DNA of 39,694 nucleotides from Spirochaetaceae bacterium (GCA_031281945.1 JAITER010000028.1:1-39694), one strand, 5' to 3'. Counted from the stretch's first letter, positions 1 through 8,682 are shown. Made by a program: numbers and translations. The notes: generated by a model from the letters alone, not told the origin.

Positions 1-648
1 CTACTTGGACTGCAGGGACGCGCTCAATGTTTCGCGCACGCTCGCGCCCAGCGGGGTTGGGGGCGGAAAGCCGCCTGGAGGCGCCGCCGCCTGAGCGCAA
101 GCGGGCGCGGAATTGGAGCAAAACCGCGCCCGGCAATGAAAAAGCCCGCCGCTAAACAAAGCGGCGCAGAAAACTTCCGGTGGGTCTGGGAGGCCGCGGC
201 CTCCCAGCGGGGGACTGGGGGCGGAGCCCCCAGCCGCAACCGAGACGCGAGTCAGCGGCGGAAGCCGCCTGGCGCCGCCGCGAAAGCGGGCGCGGAATTG
301 GAGCGGGAACGCGGTTTTGCGGGGCGTAGCGCCGCAAAACCGCGCCCGGCAATGAAAAAGCCCGCCGCTAAACAAAGCGGCGCCGCAAACTTCCGGTGGG
401 TCTGGGAGGCCCTGGCCTCACAGCGGGGGCGTTTGGTGGCGGAGAGCCCCAAAGCCCCAAGACGTGGGCCTTTATCGCGCCCCGCGCTGGGCCGCTTGAT
501 AAAGGCGGGACGCGCTCAATGTTTCGTGCGCACTCACCTCCCAGCGGGGGACTGGGGGCGGAGCCCCCAGCGGCAACCAAGACGCGAAGCGGCGCGCCTG
601 TGTTGGCCGGAAGCCGGCGCCATTAAGCCGCGCAAGCGATTGTAGCGG

Positions 649-688
649 AATTTCGCAAGAAAACCCTTACGGGCTTTCTTGCGAAATT
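649..688. repeat. Long hairpin, 18-nt arms and 4-nt loop
   Basis: Arms 649-666 and 671-688 are inverted repeats with one mismatch around the loop TTAC. There is no adjacent gene end and no clear T-run, so this looks more like an extragenic palindrome than a terminator. Its GCGGAATTT flank recurs in the inverted repeats after flaB at 23861-23894. Confidence 0.7.
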
Positions 689-698
689 TTAGCGGAAA

Positions 699-758
699 GC
701 GCGGTTTTTGCGGCGCGTAGCGCCGCAAAAATGCGCCCAACAACGAAAAACGGCGCAA
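699..758. repeat. Third copy of the GC-rich palindromic repeat
   Basis: The arms around the centre GTA (717-719) form a hairpin with GCGGTTTTTGCGGCGC on the left. The sequence continues into CAACGAAAAA, matching the CCGGCAATGAAAAA tail of the copies at 101-195 and 286-411 with a few changes. Confidence 0.6.
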
Positions 759-795
759 ATAGGCCGCCCGCGGCTGGAAGGCATAGAAATTATCT

Positions 796-823
796 TAAAT
801 AAAAGTCTTCATTTTACCGATAA
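796..823 (+). promoter_or_regulatory. Sigma28 (FliA)-type promoter for the 839 gene
   Basis: TAAA at 796-799, a 16-nt spacer, and ACCGATAA at 816-823 match the flagellar sigma28 pattern TAAA-N15-GCCGATAA at 11 of 12 positions, apart from one extra spacer base. The start codon lies 15 nt downstream, so the leader would be short. This links the secreted protein, and perhaps the cyclase-like gene behind it, to the motility regulon. Confidence 0.6.
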
Positions 824-838
824 TTAACGCATACTAGT

Positions 839-1657
839 ATGAAAAGGGTCGGCTTAGTTCTATTTTTTTTTGCGGGTTTTAATTCGTTATGGCCGATAGA
901 CGTTGACGCTGGTTTTGGCGTGAATTTTGGGTATAATTATTCAAATATCAAGGCAATAAAAGAAACGGCCGGTTCTTTTGAGCAAGGCTACGGTTCAGGC
1001 GGCATAGGCCAGTACATTTTTTTTGACTTTACTTATTTAGAAGCGAGCATGAATTTTTTCTTTTCGAACACTTCGCTCAAGCATCACGAAGGTTTAGTTG
1101 AGTACGGCGGTTTTTCTGGCGACTATAATCTGAACGGCGTTTTGCTGGGGATGGGGCTTTTGTTAAAATATCCTTTCGACCTTAATTCCGTTATTTTTTA
1201 CCCGCTTTTTGGGTTTGAGGGGAATTTTTATATTTCGCAAAGTTTTAGCAAGGATTATGATTGGGATGACGCGAAAAAAGGCGCGGCTTACGGGGAGCCC
1301 GAAGGCTGGAATTCATTTTGGCTTCGTTTTGGAGCCGGCGCGGATTATTTTTTATCAGGCGGTCTTTTTTTAAGGGGAGAGCTTATTTTTGATTTAAAAG
1401 TTCCTAACGGGCTGGATTCCGCATACATGAAAAACGAAAGGTTTGTACAGGCTAATTTTTCAGACCCTCAATTTTTTGGAGCCGGCGTTACTTTCCGTTT
1501 GGCGGCGGGGTTCAAAGTTCCGTACATATTGGGTTTGCCGCAGGCGCCCAGGGCTGTTCCCGCGCCGTCCGTTCAAAAAGAAAAAAAGCCCGCGCCTCAA
1601 AAGCCGGCCGCGCCAAAGCGCCGCGACCCTAACGTTTACGTACCGCAGGAAGAATAA
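839..1657 (+). CDS. Secreted outer-membrane beta-barrel-like protein, unknown function
   Basis: A 272-aa protein with an N-terminal signal peptide: basic MKR, a Phe-rich core, and a likely cleavage after DVDA near residue 24. The body alternates aromatic and glycine-rich segments, as expected for short outer-membrane beta strands. It ends in a Pro/Ala/Lys-rich tail (about residues 240-272), perhaps a linker. No domain is recognised. No clear Shine-Dalgarno precedes the ATG; a sigma28-like promoter ends 15 nt before it. The cyclase-like gene follows after 2 nt, so the two are probably cotranscribed and translationally coupled. Export is fairly sure; the barrel call rests on composition alone. 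Confidence 0.7.
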   Translation: MKRVGLVLFFFAGFNSLWPIDVDAGFGVNFGYNYSNIKAIKETAGSFEQGYGSGGIGQYIFFDFTYLEASMNFFFSNTSLKHHEGLVEYGGFSGDYNLNGVLLGMGLLLKYPFDLNSVIFYPLFGFEGNFYISQSFSKDYDWDDAKKGAAYGEPEGWNSFWLRFGAGADYFLSGGLFLRGELIFDLKVPNGLDSAYMKNERFVQANFSDPQFFGAGVTFRLAAGFKVPYILGLPQAPRAVPAPSVQKEKKPAPQKPAAPKRRDPNVYVPQEE

Positions 1658-1659
1658 GT

Positions 1660-3930
1660 ATGGGTCTTTTATCGGCAAGCTCGGCAATTCTGGAGGCGTC
1701 CGGCTCTAAAGACGCTGCTTCCCGTTTGCCGCGAGCAAATTTTTCGCCTGACGGCGGTATGCTGAAAGAAGCGGAAACCTCATCCAATTTCGGGTCAAAA
1801 GAAGAAGAAAAAAAAGAAGAATCTTTCACTGATTTTATTATTGAAGAATCAGAGGCGCGGGATGAAACTCTAGAAAGCGATTCGGGCGGCGGGGTTTCGG
1901 TTCCTTTATCTAAAAGGGCCGCCGCTAAAAAGCGGAAAAAAATAAAAAAACAAGAGCGGCTTCTCGCCAAAAAGCAAAAAAAAGAAGCCAAAAAACAATT
2001 AAAAAAAAAGTTAAAGTTACGTCATTCTATAGCCTCTAATTTAATTGTTATTATTTTAGTTTTACTTTTTGCGTCAATAGGCGCTATTACAATGATGGTG
2101 TCCATTCTGGTAAGCCGGGACGTAGGGCTTACAGCGGAAGAAAATAATTTTACAATAAACAGGAGGAACTCACATTCTATATCACTTACGTTAACGGATG
2201 TACGTTCCGCAACGCGCATTTTTTTTTATAATACAAAAAAAAATATAGACGTAGACGCGTTTTTTGAAGAAAAAAAGGATTTAATATCCATCTGCGTTTT
2301 TTCCAAACTTGAATACTCAGAGCCGGAAATTTTCACAAACGCCTCGTTTTTTTTAATCAACAATATTGACGAGGAGGCTGTCAACGTTTATTTAGACGTT
2401 ATAAAAGATTATTTGGAAAGAATTAACGCGGGCGAAACCGTAATTTTAAATGCGTCCCCATTTTTTGGAGTTCCGGTTATAAACATGTCTTTTCTTTTGC
2501 CTAACGGCAAGCCGGTTTCAGTGCTTTTTTCTACAAGCTCCATGCTAAGGAATTTTGAAAACGGCGACAACTTGTCTTTTTTGGTCAACTACGATGGAGA
2601 CGTCCTGATTCATCCGGACGTCTCTCTGGTTATGGGCGGGGCCAATTTAAGGCGCATACCATACATATTAGCTTTAATGGAAGGCGAAGCTTCCAGCGAT
2701 AATATGCAAAAACATTATGTAGACGAAAGCGGGTCTGAGTATATAGCCGCGCATCGTAAAATTGATCTTGCAAGCCCCATAGACGTTGGCGGAGCGCATC
2801 TGATTACTGTAATTTCAGTCGATTCGGTTTTTCATGGGATATTTTATACGATACGCCAAAACATAACTGTAGGCTTTGGGGTGCTTTTAATTTCAATATT
2901 GATAATCTTTATTTTTTCACACAGCATAAGCGGTCCGTTAAACGCGCTGGTAAAGGCGTCTTCACTTATAGAAGACGGAAATTACGCGCTAAATTTAAGG
3001 GTGAAAACCTACGACGAACTGGGCGATCTTACAAAAAACTTTATAAGCATGGCGAACAGCATAGAAGATTTTGAGCGTTTTACAAACAGATCGCTTGTAA
3101 AGCTCGCGCGCTCCGGAAAAATGGTGCGCACCGGAACAACTAAAACCGTGACTATAGGATTCATTTTTATACGCGATTTTCCCGAAATGACTAAAGGGTT
3201 AAACGCAAAAACAATTGTAGATTTTATAAATGATTTTTTTGAACGTACAGTTCCTTGTATTACAAAAACGGGCGGAATCGTAGACAAATTTTTAACTCAG
3301 GGCGGCGTTATAATTATGGCTGTCTGGGGAATTGGGGAAAACACTGTTTCCAGCGAAGAAGACGCCTACAACTGTATACGTTCTTGTCTTATGATGCGTA
3401 TGGCGTTATGCGAATTAAACGCTGAAAGACACGAAAAATTTTGGGGAAGGTCGCCTTTAATAAAAATAGGTTGCGGCATAAATTCAGGGGAAGTTGTAGC
3501 CGGGCAAATAGGCAGCGAAGACCGCATGGAATACACCGTTATAGGCGATGTTGTAAACCTGGCCGCGCGTTTGGAAGGGCCTAACGATTTATTTGACACC
3601 GATATACTTATTTCCGAAAACACAAAAAATATGTTGACAAAATACGACGTCTTGCTGGAAGAGATGCAAAGTCTAAAGGTGCAAGGAAAAAAAGAACCCT
3701 TGCGGGTGTTTTCCGTAATCAATTTAGCCGACACCAACGATATAGCTTTTTTAAACGAAGAATACAAAAGCGCGCAAAAAGACGAAACGGCGGAAGATGA
3801 ATTAAAAATAAACATAAAAGAGCTTAGATTTAAACCAATATCTCTTGTTTCCACAATGCATCAAATGCGCAAAACGTTTGAGCAAAACGGCGAGCGTCTG
3901 TATATCGAAACAATAGACGGCGCGGCCTAA
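1660..3930 (+). CDS. Membrane class III adenylate/guanylate cyclase-like receptor, probably degenerate
   Basis: A 756-aa protein. It has a charged, Lys-rich cytoplasmic N-terminus (1-120), TM1 near 127-150, an extracytoplasmic sensor domain (about 150-398), TM2 near 400-422, HAMP, and a class III nucleotide cyclase domain from about 495 to 690. The transition-state pair is kept in N633-L-A-A-R637, as are the substrate-contact candidates K543 (DKF) and D630 (IGD). Both metal-binding aspartates appear to be missing: the FxDIRDF strand reads F-I-F503-I-R-D-F, and the K-F-x-G-D turn reads K543-F-L-T-Q, followed by about three extra residues. It may be an inactive binding module or a lineage-specific variant. 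The start is 2 nt after the upstream stop; an internal Met near residue 34 is an alternative. Confidence 0.85.
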   Translation: MGLLSASSAILEASGSKDAASRLPRANFSPDGGMLKEAETSSNFGSKEEEKKEESFTDFIIEESEARDETLESDSGGGVSVPLSKRAAAKKRKKIKKQERLLAKKQKKEAKKQLKKKLKLRHSIASNLIVIILVLLFASIGAITMMVSILVSRDVGLTAEENNFTINRRNSHSISLTLTDVRSATRIFFYNTKKNIDVDAFFEEKKDLISICVFSKLEYSEPEIFTNASFFLINNIDEEAVNVYLDVIKDYLERINAGETVILNASPFFGVPVINMSFLLPNGKPVSVLFSTSSMLRNFENGDNLSFLVNYDGDVLIHPDVSLVMGGANLRRIPYILALMEGEASSDNMQKHYVDESGSEYIAAHRKIDLASPIDVGGAHLITVISVDSVFHGIFYTIRQNITVGFGVLLISILIIFIFSHSISGPLNALVKASSLIEDGNYALNLRVKTYDELGDLTKNFISMANSIEDFERFTNRSLVKLARSGKMVRTGTTKTVTIGFIFIRDFPEMTKGLNAKTIVDFINDFFERTVPCITKTGGIVDKFLTQGGVIIMAVWGIGENTVSSEEDAYNCIRSCLMMRMALCELNAERHEKFWGRSPLIKIGCGINSGEVVAGQIGSEDRMEYTVIGDVVNLAARLEGPNDLFDTDILISENTKNMLTKYDVLLEEMQSLKVQGKKEPLRVFSVINLADTNDIAFLNEEYKSAQKDETAEDELKINIKELRFKPISLVSTMHQMRKTFEQNGERLYIETIDGAA

Positions 3931-3957
3931 CTGCGAGAAACCCGCCGGACGCGCGTA

Positions 3958-3981
3958 AGCCGCTGTAAACGCGGCTACTTT
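3958..3981 (+). terminator. Probable rho-independent terminator of the cyclase-like gene
   Basis: The stem AGCCGC/GCGGCT (3958-3963 with 3971-3976) has a 7-nt loop and is followed by ACTTTTC. It lies 27 nt after the stop and just before the ybeY promoter. The T-run is short. Confidence 0.45.
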
Positions 3982-4007
3982 TCATGACGAAAAAACATTA
4001 TTATAAT
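3979..4007 (+). promoter_or_regulatory. Sigma70-type promoter of ybeY
   Basis: TTTTCA (3979-3984), a 17-nt spacer and a perfect TATAAT (4002-4007). The ATG follows 15 nt later, giving a leader of about 8-9 nt. Confidence 0.5.
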
Positions 4008-4022
4008 ATAAAAAAATAGCAG

Positions 4023-4490
4023 ATGAATAAAGTTGAAATCAGCGCCGAAGAAACGCCTTTGCCTTCTTGGCGCGGCAGCGCCCGAAAGTACTGCCTTGAG
4101 GTTTTGGAGCGTCTCAATCTCTCTAACTGGGAGCTCTCCATTCTTTTTTGCAACAATCAATTTATACAACAATTAAATTACAAATACAAAGGGATAGACG
4201 CGCCAACCGATGTGCTGTCTTTCTGTTTTAACGAAGAAACGTCATTTCCAACGGCGGAGGCGGGCGCAAAGGCGGTTATAGCCGGCGACTTGGTTATTTC
4301 TCTGGAAATGGTAAAAGATAACGCGCAAGAATACGGCGTAAACGAAGACGAAGAAATACGCCGGCTTTTAATACATGGCATTTTGCATTTGGCGGGAGAA
4401 AACCACCTTACAAACACGGAAACTGAACCTATGTTAAAATATCAGGAGGATTTATTAAAGGAATTATCACCATGGAAGACGACAGTTTGA
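4023..4490 (+). CDS. ybeY: Endoribonuclease YbeY
   Basis: A 155-aa protein of the usual YbeY length. YbeY is a zinc-dependent single-strand endoribonuclease that acts in 16S rRNA 3'-end maturation and ribosome quality control. The diagnostic zinc motif is present: H118-G-I-L-H122 followed by H128 (HGxLHLxGxxH). The upstream PTDVLSF segment is also typical of the family. The gene opens a pair with the downstream CBS protein, overlapping it by 19 nt, or by 1 nt if that gene starts at its second Met. ybeY next to a CorC/TlyC-type gene is common in bacteria. The short leader lacks a clear Shine-Dalgarno. Confidence 0.95.
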   Translation: MNKVEISAEETPLPSWRGSARKYCLEVLERLNLSNWELSILFCNNQFIQQLNYKYKGIDAPTDVLSFCFNEETSFPTAEAGAKAVIAGDLVISLEMVKDNAQEYGVNEDEEIRRLLIHGILHLAGENHLTNTETEPMLKYQEDLLKELSPWKTTV

Positions 4491-5269
4491 TGTTTTTTAA
4501 GTTTTTAAAAACTCTCAAAGAAAAATTCTTAAAAAGCAAAGACTTCGACCCAAAAGCGATTGAAAATCTTGAAGAAGAACAGCAAGAAATGATTAAGGGG
4601 GTTATAGAATTTTCCGACACCACGGTTAAAGAAATTATGATTCCCCGCACAGACACAATTTTTTTAAACATTGACGCTCAAAACAAAGAAATACTTGATT
4701 TAATATCGGAGAACGAGCACAGCCGGTTTCCCGTGTACAAAGGCACCATAGACAATGTTGTGGGCGTCTTGTATGTAAAAGACGTATTGCGCGTTCTTTT
4801 ACGAAAAGAAACTTTCAACCTGGAAAAGCTGTCGCGTTCAGCTTATTTTGTGCCGGAATCGAAACATATAGACGAGTTATTGCGCGAATTCAAACGCAGG
4901 CGGGTTCATATAGCGGTGGTTGTGGACGAATACGGAGGAGTATCCGGTATAATATGCATGGAAGACATCCTGGAAGAAATTATCGGCGATATACAAGATG
5001 AATTTGACAACGAGCGCGAAGACGTCGTCAGGCTGTCCGAAAACAGTTTTCTATGCGACGGCCGCGTCAATCTGGAAGACCTAAACGAAGAACTTGATTT
5101 ACGTATACCAACTGAAGATTTTGACACATTGGGCGGTTTTGTTTTCAATTTATTCGGGAAAATACCAGTTAGGTACGAAAAAGCCTCTTTTTCTGGATGT
5201 GATTTTATAATTCAAGACATGGAAGGCCGCAAAATAAACACGGTAAAAATAGTGAAAAATAACACATAA
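4472..5269 (+). CDS. CBS-pair protein of the CorC/TlyC hemolysin-like family
   Basis: A 265-aa soluble protein. It has a short basic N-terminus, then an EIMIPRTD segment typical of the family, two CBS domains (about 50-180) and a C-terminal CorC_HlyC transporter-associated domain (about 190-265, with DTLGGF). There is no DUF21 membrane domain, so it is the soluble CorC type, linked in other bacteria to magnesium/cobalt homeostasis. Treponeme homologs are often labelled hemolysin TlyC, a name with weak functional support. The ATG at 4472 has AAGGA 9 nt upstream and overlaps ybeY; the ATG at 4490 overlaps the ybeY stop as TGATG and is the alternative. Confidence 0.9.
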   Translation: MEDDSLMFFKFLKTLKEKFLKSKDFDPKAIENLEEEQQEMIKGVIEFSDTTVKEIMIPRTDTIFLNIDAQNKEILDLISENEHSRFPVYKGTIDNVVGVLYVKDVLRVLLRKETFNLEKLSRSAYFVPESKHIDELLREFKRRRVHIAVVVDEYGGVSGIICMEDILEEIIGDIQDEFDNEREDVVRLSENSFLCDGRVNLEDLNEELDLRIPTEDFDTLGGFVFNLFGKIPVRYEKASFSGCDFIIQDMEGRKINTVKIVKNNT

Positions 5270-5417
5270 CACACGCCGCGCAACAGACGCCTATTTACAA
5301 AAAAGCATACAAGTTCCAGGAATTCAGTTTTTATTTAACAGCAGCTTAAAAGCGGTTATATCCAAAGCGCTTTCACGGCGTCTTGCGTCCCGCCCTGTAG
5401 TTACCCCGCCCCATAAC

Positions 5418-5508
5418 CGAACAACTTCTATTGTTTAAAAAGCGCAAAATGCCGCGCATTTAGCAAAGACTTGGGCGACAATCAACAGGGTCGGCGAAAT
5501 AAGTCAAG
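5418..5508 (-). repeat. Dispersed structured repeat, copy A (degenerate, reverse)
   Basis: Read on the minus strand it starts GACTTATTTCGCC, runs through TTGTCGCCCAAGTCTT and a GC-AAA-TGC hairpin near 5443-5463, and reaches AGTTGTTCGG. Order and spacing match the clean copy at 11463-11577. It begins about 10 nt after the stop of the 487-aa gene. Confidence 0.7.
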
Positions 5509-5517
5509 GCCAAAAAA

Positions 5518-6981
5518 CTACTGTATGCCGCGTAAAAGTCTTATAACGGCTACAATAAATGAAATTCTATACCAGAACGGCATTTCGGAGCGTATTTCTT
5601 TTTGGAGTTCTTTTCTGTCTATTTCCAGGATTTTATGAAACGGTTGTATTAATTCTTCGTTAAAAATTTTGGAGGAAAAAGAATCTTCCATGTCTTTATT
5701 TTTTATTTCCTTATGAATGGAAAGCAAACGTTTATCCAAATATATAATGATTAAAAAAGGATCCATACGCACTATTTTTTCCAAAACCAATTTTTCAAAA
5801 CTTTCATCGCTTTTCATTTCCTGAGAAAACTGGTATTTAAAAATTATAGCTTCCCATTCTTTTTTAATTTCCTCGACTATTATTGACGCGATTTTTGTAA
5901 TTCTAAATTCGAAAGCTTTAAATATAAAATCTTTTGATACAAACCATTTTTCTTTTTTATTATCTATAAAACTAAGTATATCTGGAAGATTTTCTGAGTT
6001 TGTAATATGCGTTTTTTTTGAAAGCATATTAACCAATTCATTATACGACACGCTTTCTGAATAGTCTCTGCCAATTTCATCAGAAAATTTTAAAATCATA
6101 TTAATGTTGTAAAAGTACGGCGGCGAAGTCATTTGAAATTTTATGTCTTTTAATATGCTTTTATCGCCGATTTCTTTAAGCATTATTTCGTGATAAAAAT
6201 TGTTATACGCTTTTATAATGCTTGCCGCCTGAAAAACCACCGCGTCTGTTTTAGTTGTATTTTTTTCGTAAATACATTTGCACATATTATCCCAAAACAT
6301 ATATGTAGCTTCATCCGAAGCATAAAACGTTTGTATTACTTCAACCTGCTCGTTGAACAACGTCTTAAAAACCGAGTCTACATAGGGATGCATATCCGGC
6401 ATGGCTTTTTTTATATATTCTTTGCAGGAATCTCTGTTTTGCCGCAAAACAATAAAGTTTTTTATTTTTGATATGGAAATATCTAAAATTTGAACCTTTA
6501 AAAACCTGGACGGGACTATCGCGTTTGTTCCGTTATCAAAAACAATGCGTATTAACGGAATATTATTCTTCTGCTGTTGTTCCAAAAATTCGGTTAACTT
6601 TTCCGCCTGCACCGTAATAATTAAATCAGAAGGTATGTCGAACTTAAATTTTTCTTCGTTAGGAAAAACGTCGTCAAGAGAAAGCTCGGTCCATATTTCA
6701 TAGGCCGTTTCCATAAAGAAACCCGGTAAAAAAATAGTTTCCGCCCCTTGAACTTTTTTTCGTTGGCAATATTTTTCATTAACAAGATTTTCAAGGCCTT
6801 TTTCTATTTTAGAATCCAGATTTGTAAGCCAATACCCCCACTTTTGCGGCTTTTGCCTGCGTTTTAAAAAGGACTGTGCGAGCAACTCATTGTGGAATAA
6901 AGTTATATCTATATACGGCGTACCGCGTCTTTGTGAGAAGTCTTTTAACATATTAAGAAGTTCAGAATCTACGTCTTGCAA
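5518..6981 (-). CDS. Conserved-looking cytoplasmic protein of unknown function (487 aa)
   Basis: No family is recognised. There is no signal peptide. The protein is mixed and largely helical, rich in Lys/Glu/Ile/Phe, with a hydrophobic C-terminal stretch (about residues 467-487) that could be a peripheral membrane helix. The start used is TTG, preceded by no clear Shine-Dalgarno; an in-frame ATG lies at residue 11. A 19-bp palindrome sits 13-31 nt upstream and could be an operator. The gene is alone between the convergent ybeY pair and pgk, which lies upstream on the same strand behind its own terminator. It is lower in GC than pgk. The long clean frame argues for a real gene. Confidence 0.8.
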   Translation of the reverse strand: MQDVDSELLNMLKDFSQRRGTPYIDITLFHNELLAQSFLKRRQKPQKWGYWLTNLDSKIEKGLENLVNEKYCQRKKVQGAETIFLPGFFMETAYEIWTELSLDDVFPNEEKFKFDIPSDLIITVQAEKLTEFLEQQQKNNIPLIRIVFDNGTNAIVPSRFLKVQILDISISKIKNFIVLRQNRDSCKEYIKKAMPDMHPYVDSVFKTLFNEQVEVIQTFYASDEATYMFWDNMCKCIYEKNTTKTDAVVFQAASIIKAYNNFYHEIMLKEIGDKSILKDIKFQMTSPPYFYNINMILKFSDEIGRDYSESVSYNELVNMLSKKTHITNSENLPDILSFIDNKKEKWFVSKDFIFKAFEFRITKIASIIVEEIKKEWEAIIFKYQFSQEMKSDESFEKLVLEKIVRMDPFLIIIYLDKRLLSIHKEIKNKDMEDSFSSKIFNEELIQPFHKILEIDRKELQKEIRSEMPFWYRISFIVAVIRLLRGIQ

Positions 6982-6993
6982 TTAATTAAAACA

Positions 6994-7012
6994 GAACTCT
7001 TTAAAAGAGTTC
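6994..7012. promoter_or_regulatory. 19-bp palindrome upstream of the 487-aa gene
   Basis: GAACTCTT-TAA-AAGAGTTC is a perfect inverted repeat 13 nt before the TTG start. It may be a repressor site, or a hairpin in the leader. No T-run follows it on the minus strand. Confidence 0.45.
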
Positions 7013-7283
7013 CGTAAGCAAACAGTTAATTTAAGCTACAACAGTTTGCTTAAATCCTCCCTGTAAACGATTTTTAAATTTCCAGGCGCAAAACCCGCAA
7101 ATATTATTTTTTTTGAACGATAAAAAAACAGAAAAGGCTTGAAGAATACAAAAAAGCGCCGCAAGACGCTAAAACCTGTAGATTAACTTAATTCAAAAAA
7201 CCGCAAAGCAACTTTCAAAACAAAACACAAGGTTTAAATTAACAAAAACAAGGGATAAAACTAAAATCCAACAAAAATTATAC
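7013..7283. other. AT-rich intergenic region
   Basis: Apart from the palindrome at 6994-7012 and the pgk terminator at 7289-7312, nothing in this gap is recognised: no open frame of note, no RNA gene and no repeat copy. Confidence 0.6.
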
Positions 7284-7312
7284 AAAAAGGAACGGCGCGT
7301 TTCACCCGTTCC
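7284..7312 (-). terminator. Rho-independent terminator of pgk
   Basis: On the minus strand GGAACGG, a 10-nt loop, and CCGTTCC are followed directly by TTTTTG. It starts 46 nt after the pgk stop. Confidence 0.75.
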
Positions 7313-7357
7313 GTCTTTCGAAACGTAAAAACACGCCGCATCCCATACAAAAGGCTT

Positions 7358-8626
7358 TTATTTAACCCTGCAAACTTCTATTCCAGGCAACTTTTTGCCT
7401 TCCAAAAGCTCCAACGAAGCCCCGCCGCCAGTTGAAACATGGCTCATTTTGCCGGATAAGCCGAACTTGTTTACCGCGGCCACGGAATCCCCGCCGCCTA
7501 CAACGGCAACCGCCCCGCCTGCGGCGGCCGCCGCGACCGCTTCGCCTAAAGCTTTTGTTCCGCCGGCGAAAGCTTCGAATTCAAAAACGCCGACAGGCCC
7601 GTTCCAAACTATAGTTTTTGCGCCGGAAAGCGCCCGGCGGTATTTTTCCAGCGTTTTTTCACCTACATCAAGCCCCATAAGATCATCCGGCAGGTCTACG
7701 GCGTCTACGGGAACGGCCTTCGCGTTTGCGTCAAAAGCCGGCGCGCAAAGATGATCCTGGGGAAGAATTATTTCAACGCCGGCTTTTTTGGCGGCTTCTA
7801 AAATAGAGCGGGCGACGTCCAATCTATCTTCTTCCACCAAAGACTTGCCTATAGAGCGCCCCTGGGCCTTTAAAAACGTGTAAGCCATGCCGCCGCCTAT
7901 TATAAGAGCCGAAGAGTTTTTTAAAAGGCTTTCCAGCACCGCTATTTTGGAAGAAACCTTGGCCCCGCCTATTATCGCGACAAGCGGTTTGGAAGGATTG
8001 GTGACGATGGGTTCCAGGTAGTTCACTTCTTTTTCCATTAAAAATCCGGCGGCGCTTTCTTTTACAAATTTTGCTATGCTGGCGGTGGAAGCGTGGTCTC
8101 TGTGGGCCGTGCCGAAAGCGTCGTTTACAAAAACATCCCCGTAGGACGCCAGTTCTTTGGCAAGTTTATCGCGCTCCAGCGCGTCTTTAGACGTTTCTTC
8201 TTTATGAAATCTGGTGTTTTCCAGCATTATAATTGAACCGTCGCTTTGGCCCTCTATAAAAGCTTTCTTGCCGTAACATCCATCCTCGCCCGCAAATACA
8301 ACTTTTTTGCCAAGGATTTTTTCCAAATAAAGAGCCACCGGCCGCATCCTGCACTTGCCGTTTATATAAGCTTCTTCGTTAAAACTTTGTCCGCTTTTTT
8401 CGGCCTTTTCTTTTGCGGCCTTTGCGTCCTTCGCGGGGTCTCCCAAATGGCTCATAAGAGTAAGAGTTTTAACGCCCTGTTCCAAAATATAATTTATTGT
8501 AGGAATTGCGGCGCGTATGCGGGTGTCATCCTGAACCGCGCCGTTCTTCATCGGCACGTTAAAGTCAACGCGCATTATAACACGCAACCCCTTAACGTTA
8601 ATTTGTTTTACTGTTTTTATACCCAT
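7358..8626 (-). CDS. pgk: Phosphoglycerate kinase
   Basis: A 422-aa protein catalysing the ATP-forming step from 1,3-bisphosphoglycerate to 3-phosphoglycerate in glycolysis. The RVDFNVP motif lies near the N-terminus, with the substrate loop, GGAKVSSK, and the C-terminal nucleotide site VGGGDSVAAV and STGGGASLE. It is slightly longer than most bacterial PGKs because of an insert near residues 70-100 (PAKDAKAAKEKAEKS and following). The start is the ATG at 8626, which has AGGAGG six nt upstream; the frame is open a further 15 codons upstream but lacks a site there. It is monocistronic, with a terminator downstream and an operator-like palindrome upstream. Confidence 0.97.
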   Translation of the reverse strand: MGIKTVKQINVKGLRVIMRVDFNVPMKNGAVQDDTRIRAAIPTINYILEQGVKTLTLMSHLGDPAKDAKAAKEKAEKSGQSFNEEAYINGKCRMRPVALYLEKILGKKVVFAGEDGCYGKKAFIEGQSDGSIIMLENTRFHKEETSKDALERDKLAKELASYGDVFVNDAFGTAHRDHASTASIAKFVKESAAGFLMEKEVNYLEPIVTNPSKPLVAIIGGAKVSSKIAVLESLLKNSSALIIGGGMAYTFLKAQGRSIGKSLVEEDRLDVARSILEAAKKAGVEIILPQDHLCAPAFDANAKAVPVDAVDLPDDLMGLDVGEKTLEKYRRALSGAKTIVWNGPVGVFEFEAFAGGTKALGEAVAAAAAGGAVAVVGGGDSVAAVNKFGLSGKMSHVSTGGGASLELLEGKKLPGIEVCRVK

Positions 8627-8682
8627 TAAATCCTCCTGAATATGATAAGGAAGCGCCGTTTTAAGCTTCACTCAAGCGCCGC

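Larger units (their letters stand above)
1..838. repeat. GC-rich intergenic mosaic of short repeats and palindromes
   Basis: No convincing gene is seen; the open frames here run through repeats on both strands, which is expected of GC-rich DNA. Three repeat pairs are visible: 16-41 with 507-532, 101-195 with 286-411, and 201-250 with 538-587. A related third copy of the second family lies at 699-758. Copy 286-411 carries about 30 extra bases that form a palindrome around GCGTAGCGCC, absent from copy 101-195. The base composition is far richer in G and C than the flanking genes. This could be a cluster of REP/BIME-like elements or degraded mobile DNA. Confidence 0.7.

Noticed and set aside
136-645. 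169-codon open frame over the GC-rich repeats, and opposing frames on the minus strand
   Set aside because: The frame runs through repeat copies and palindromes, overlaps equally long frames on the other strand, has low-complexity Ala/Arg/Pro composition and no ribosome site.
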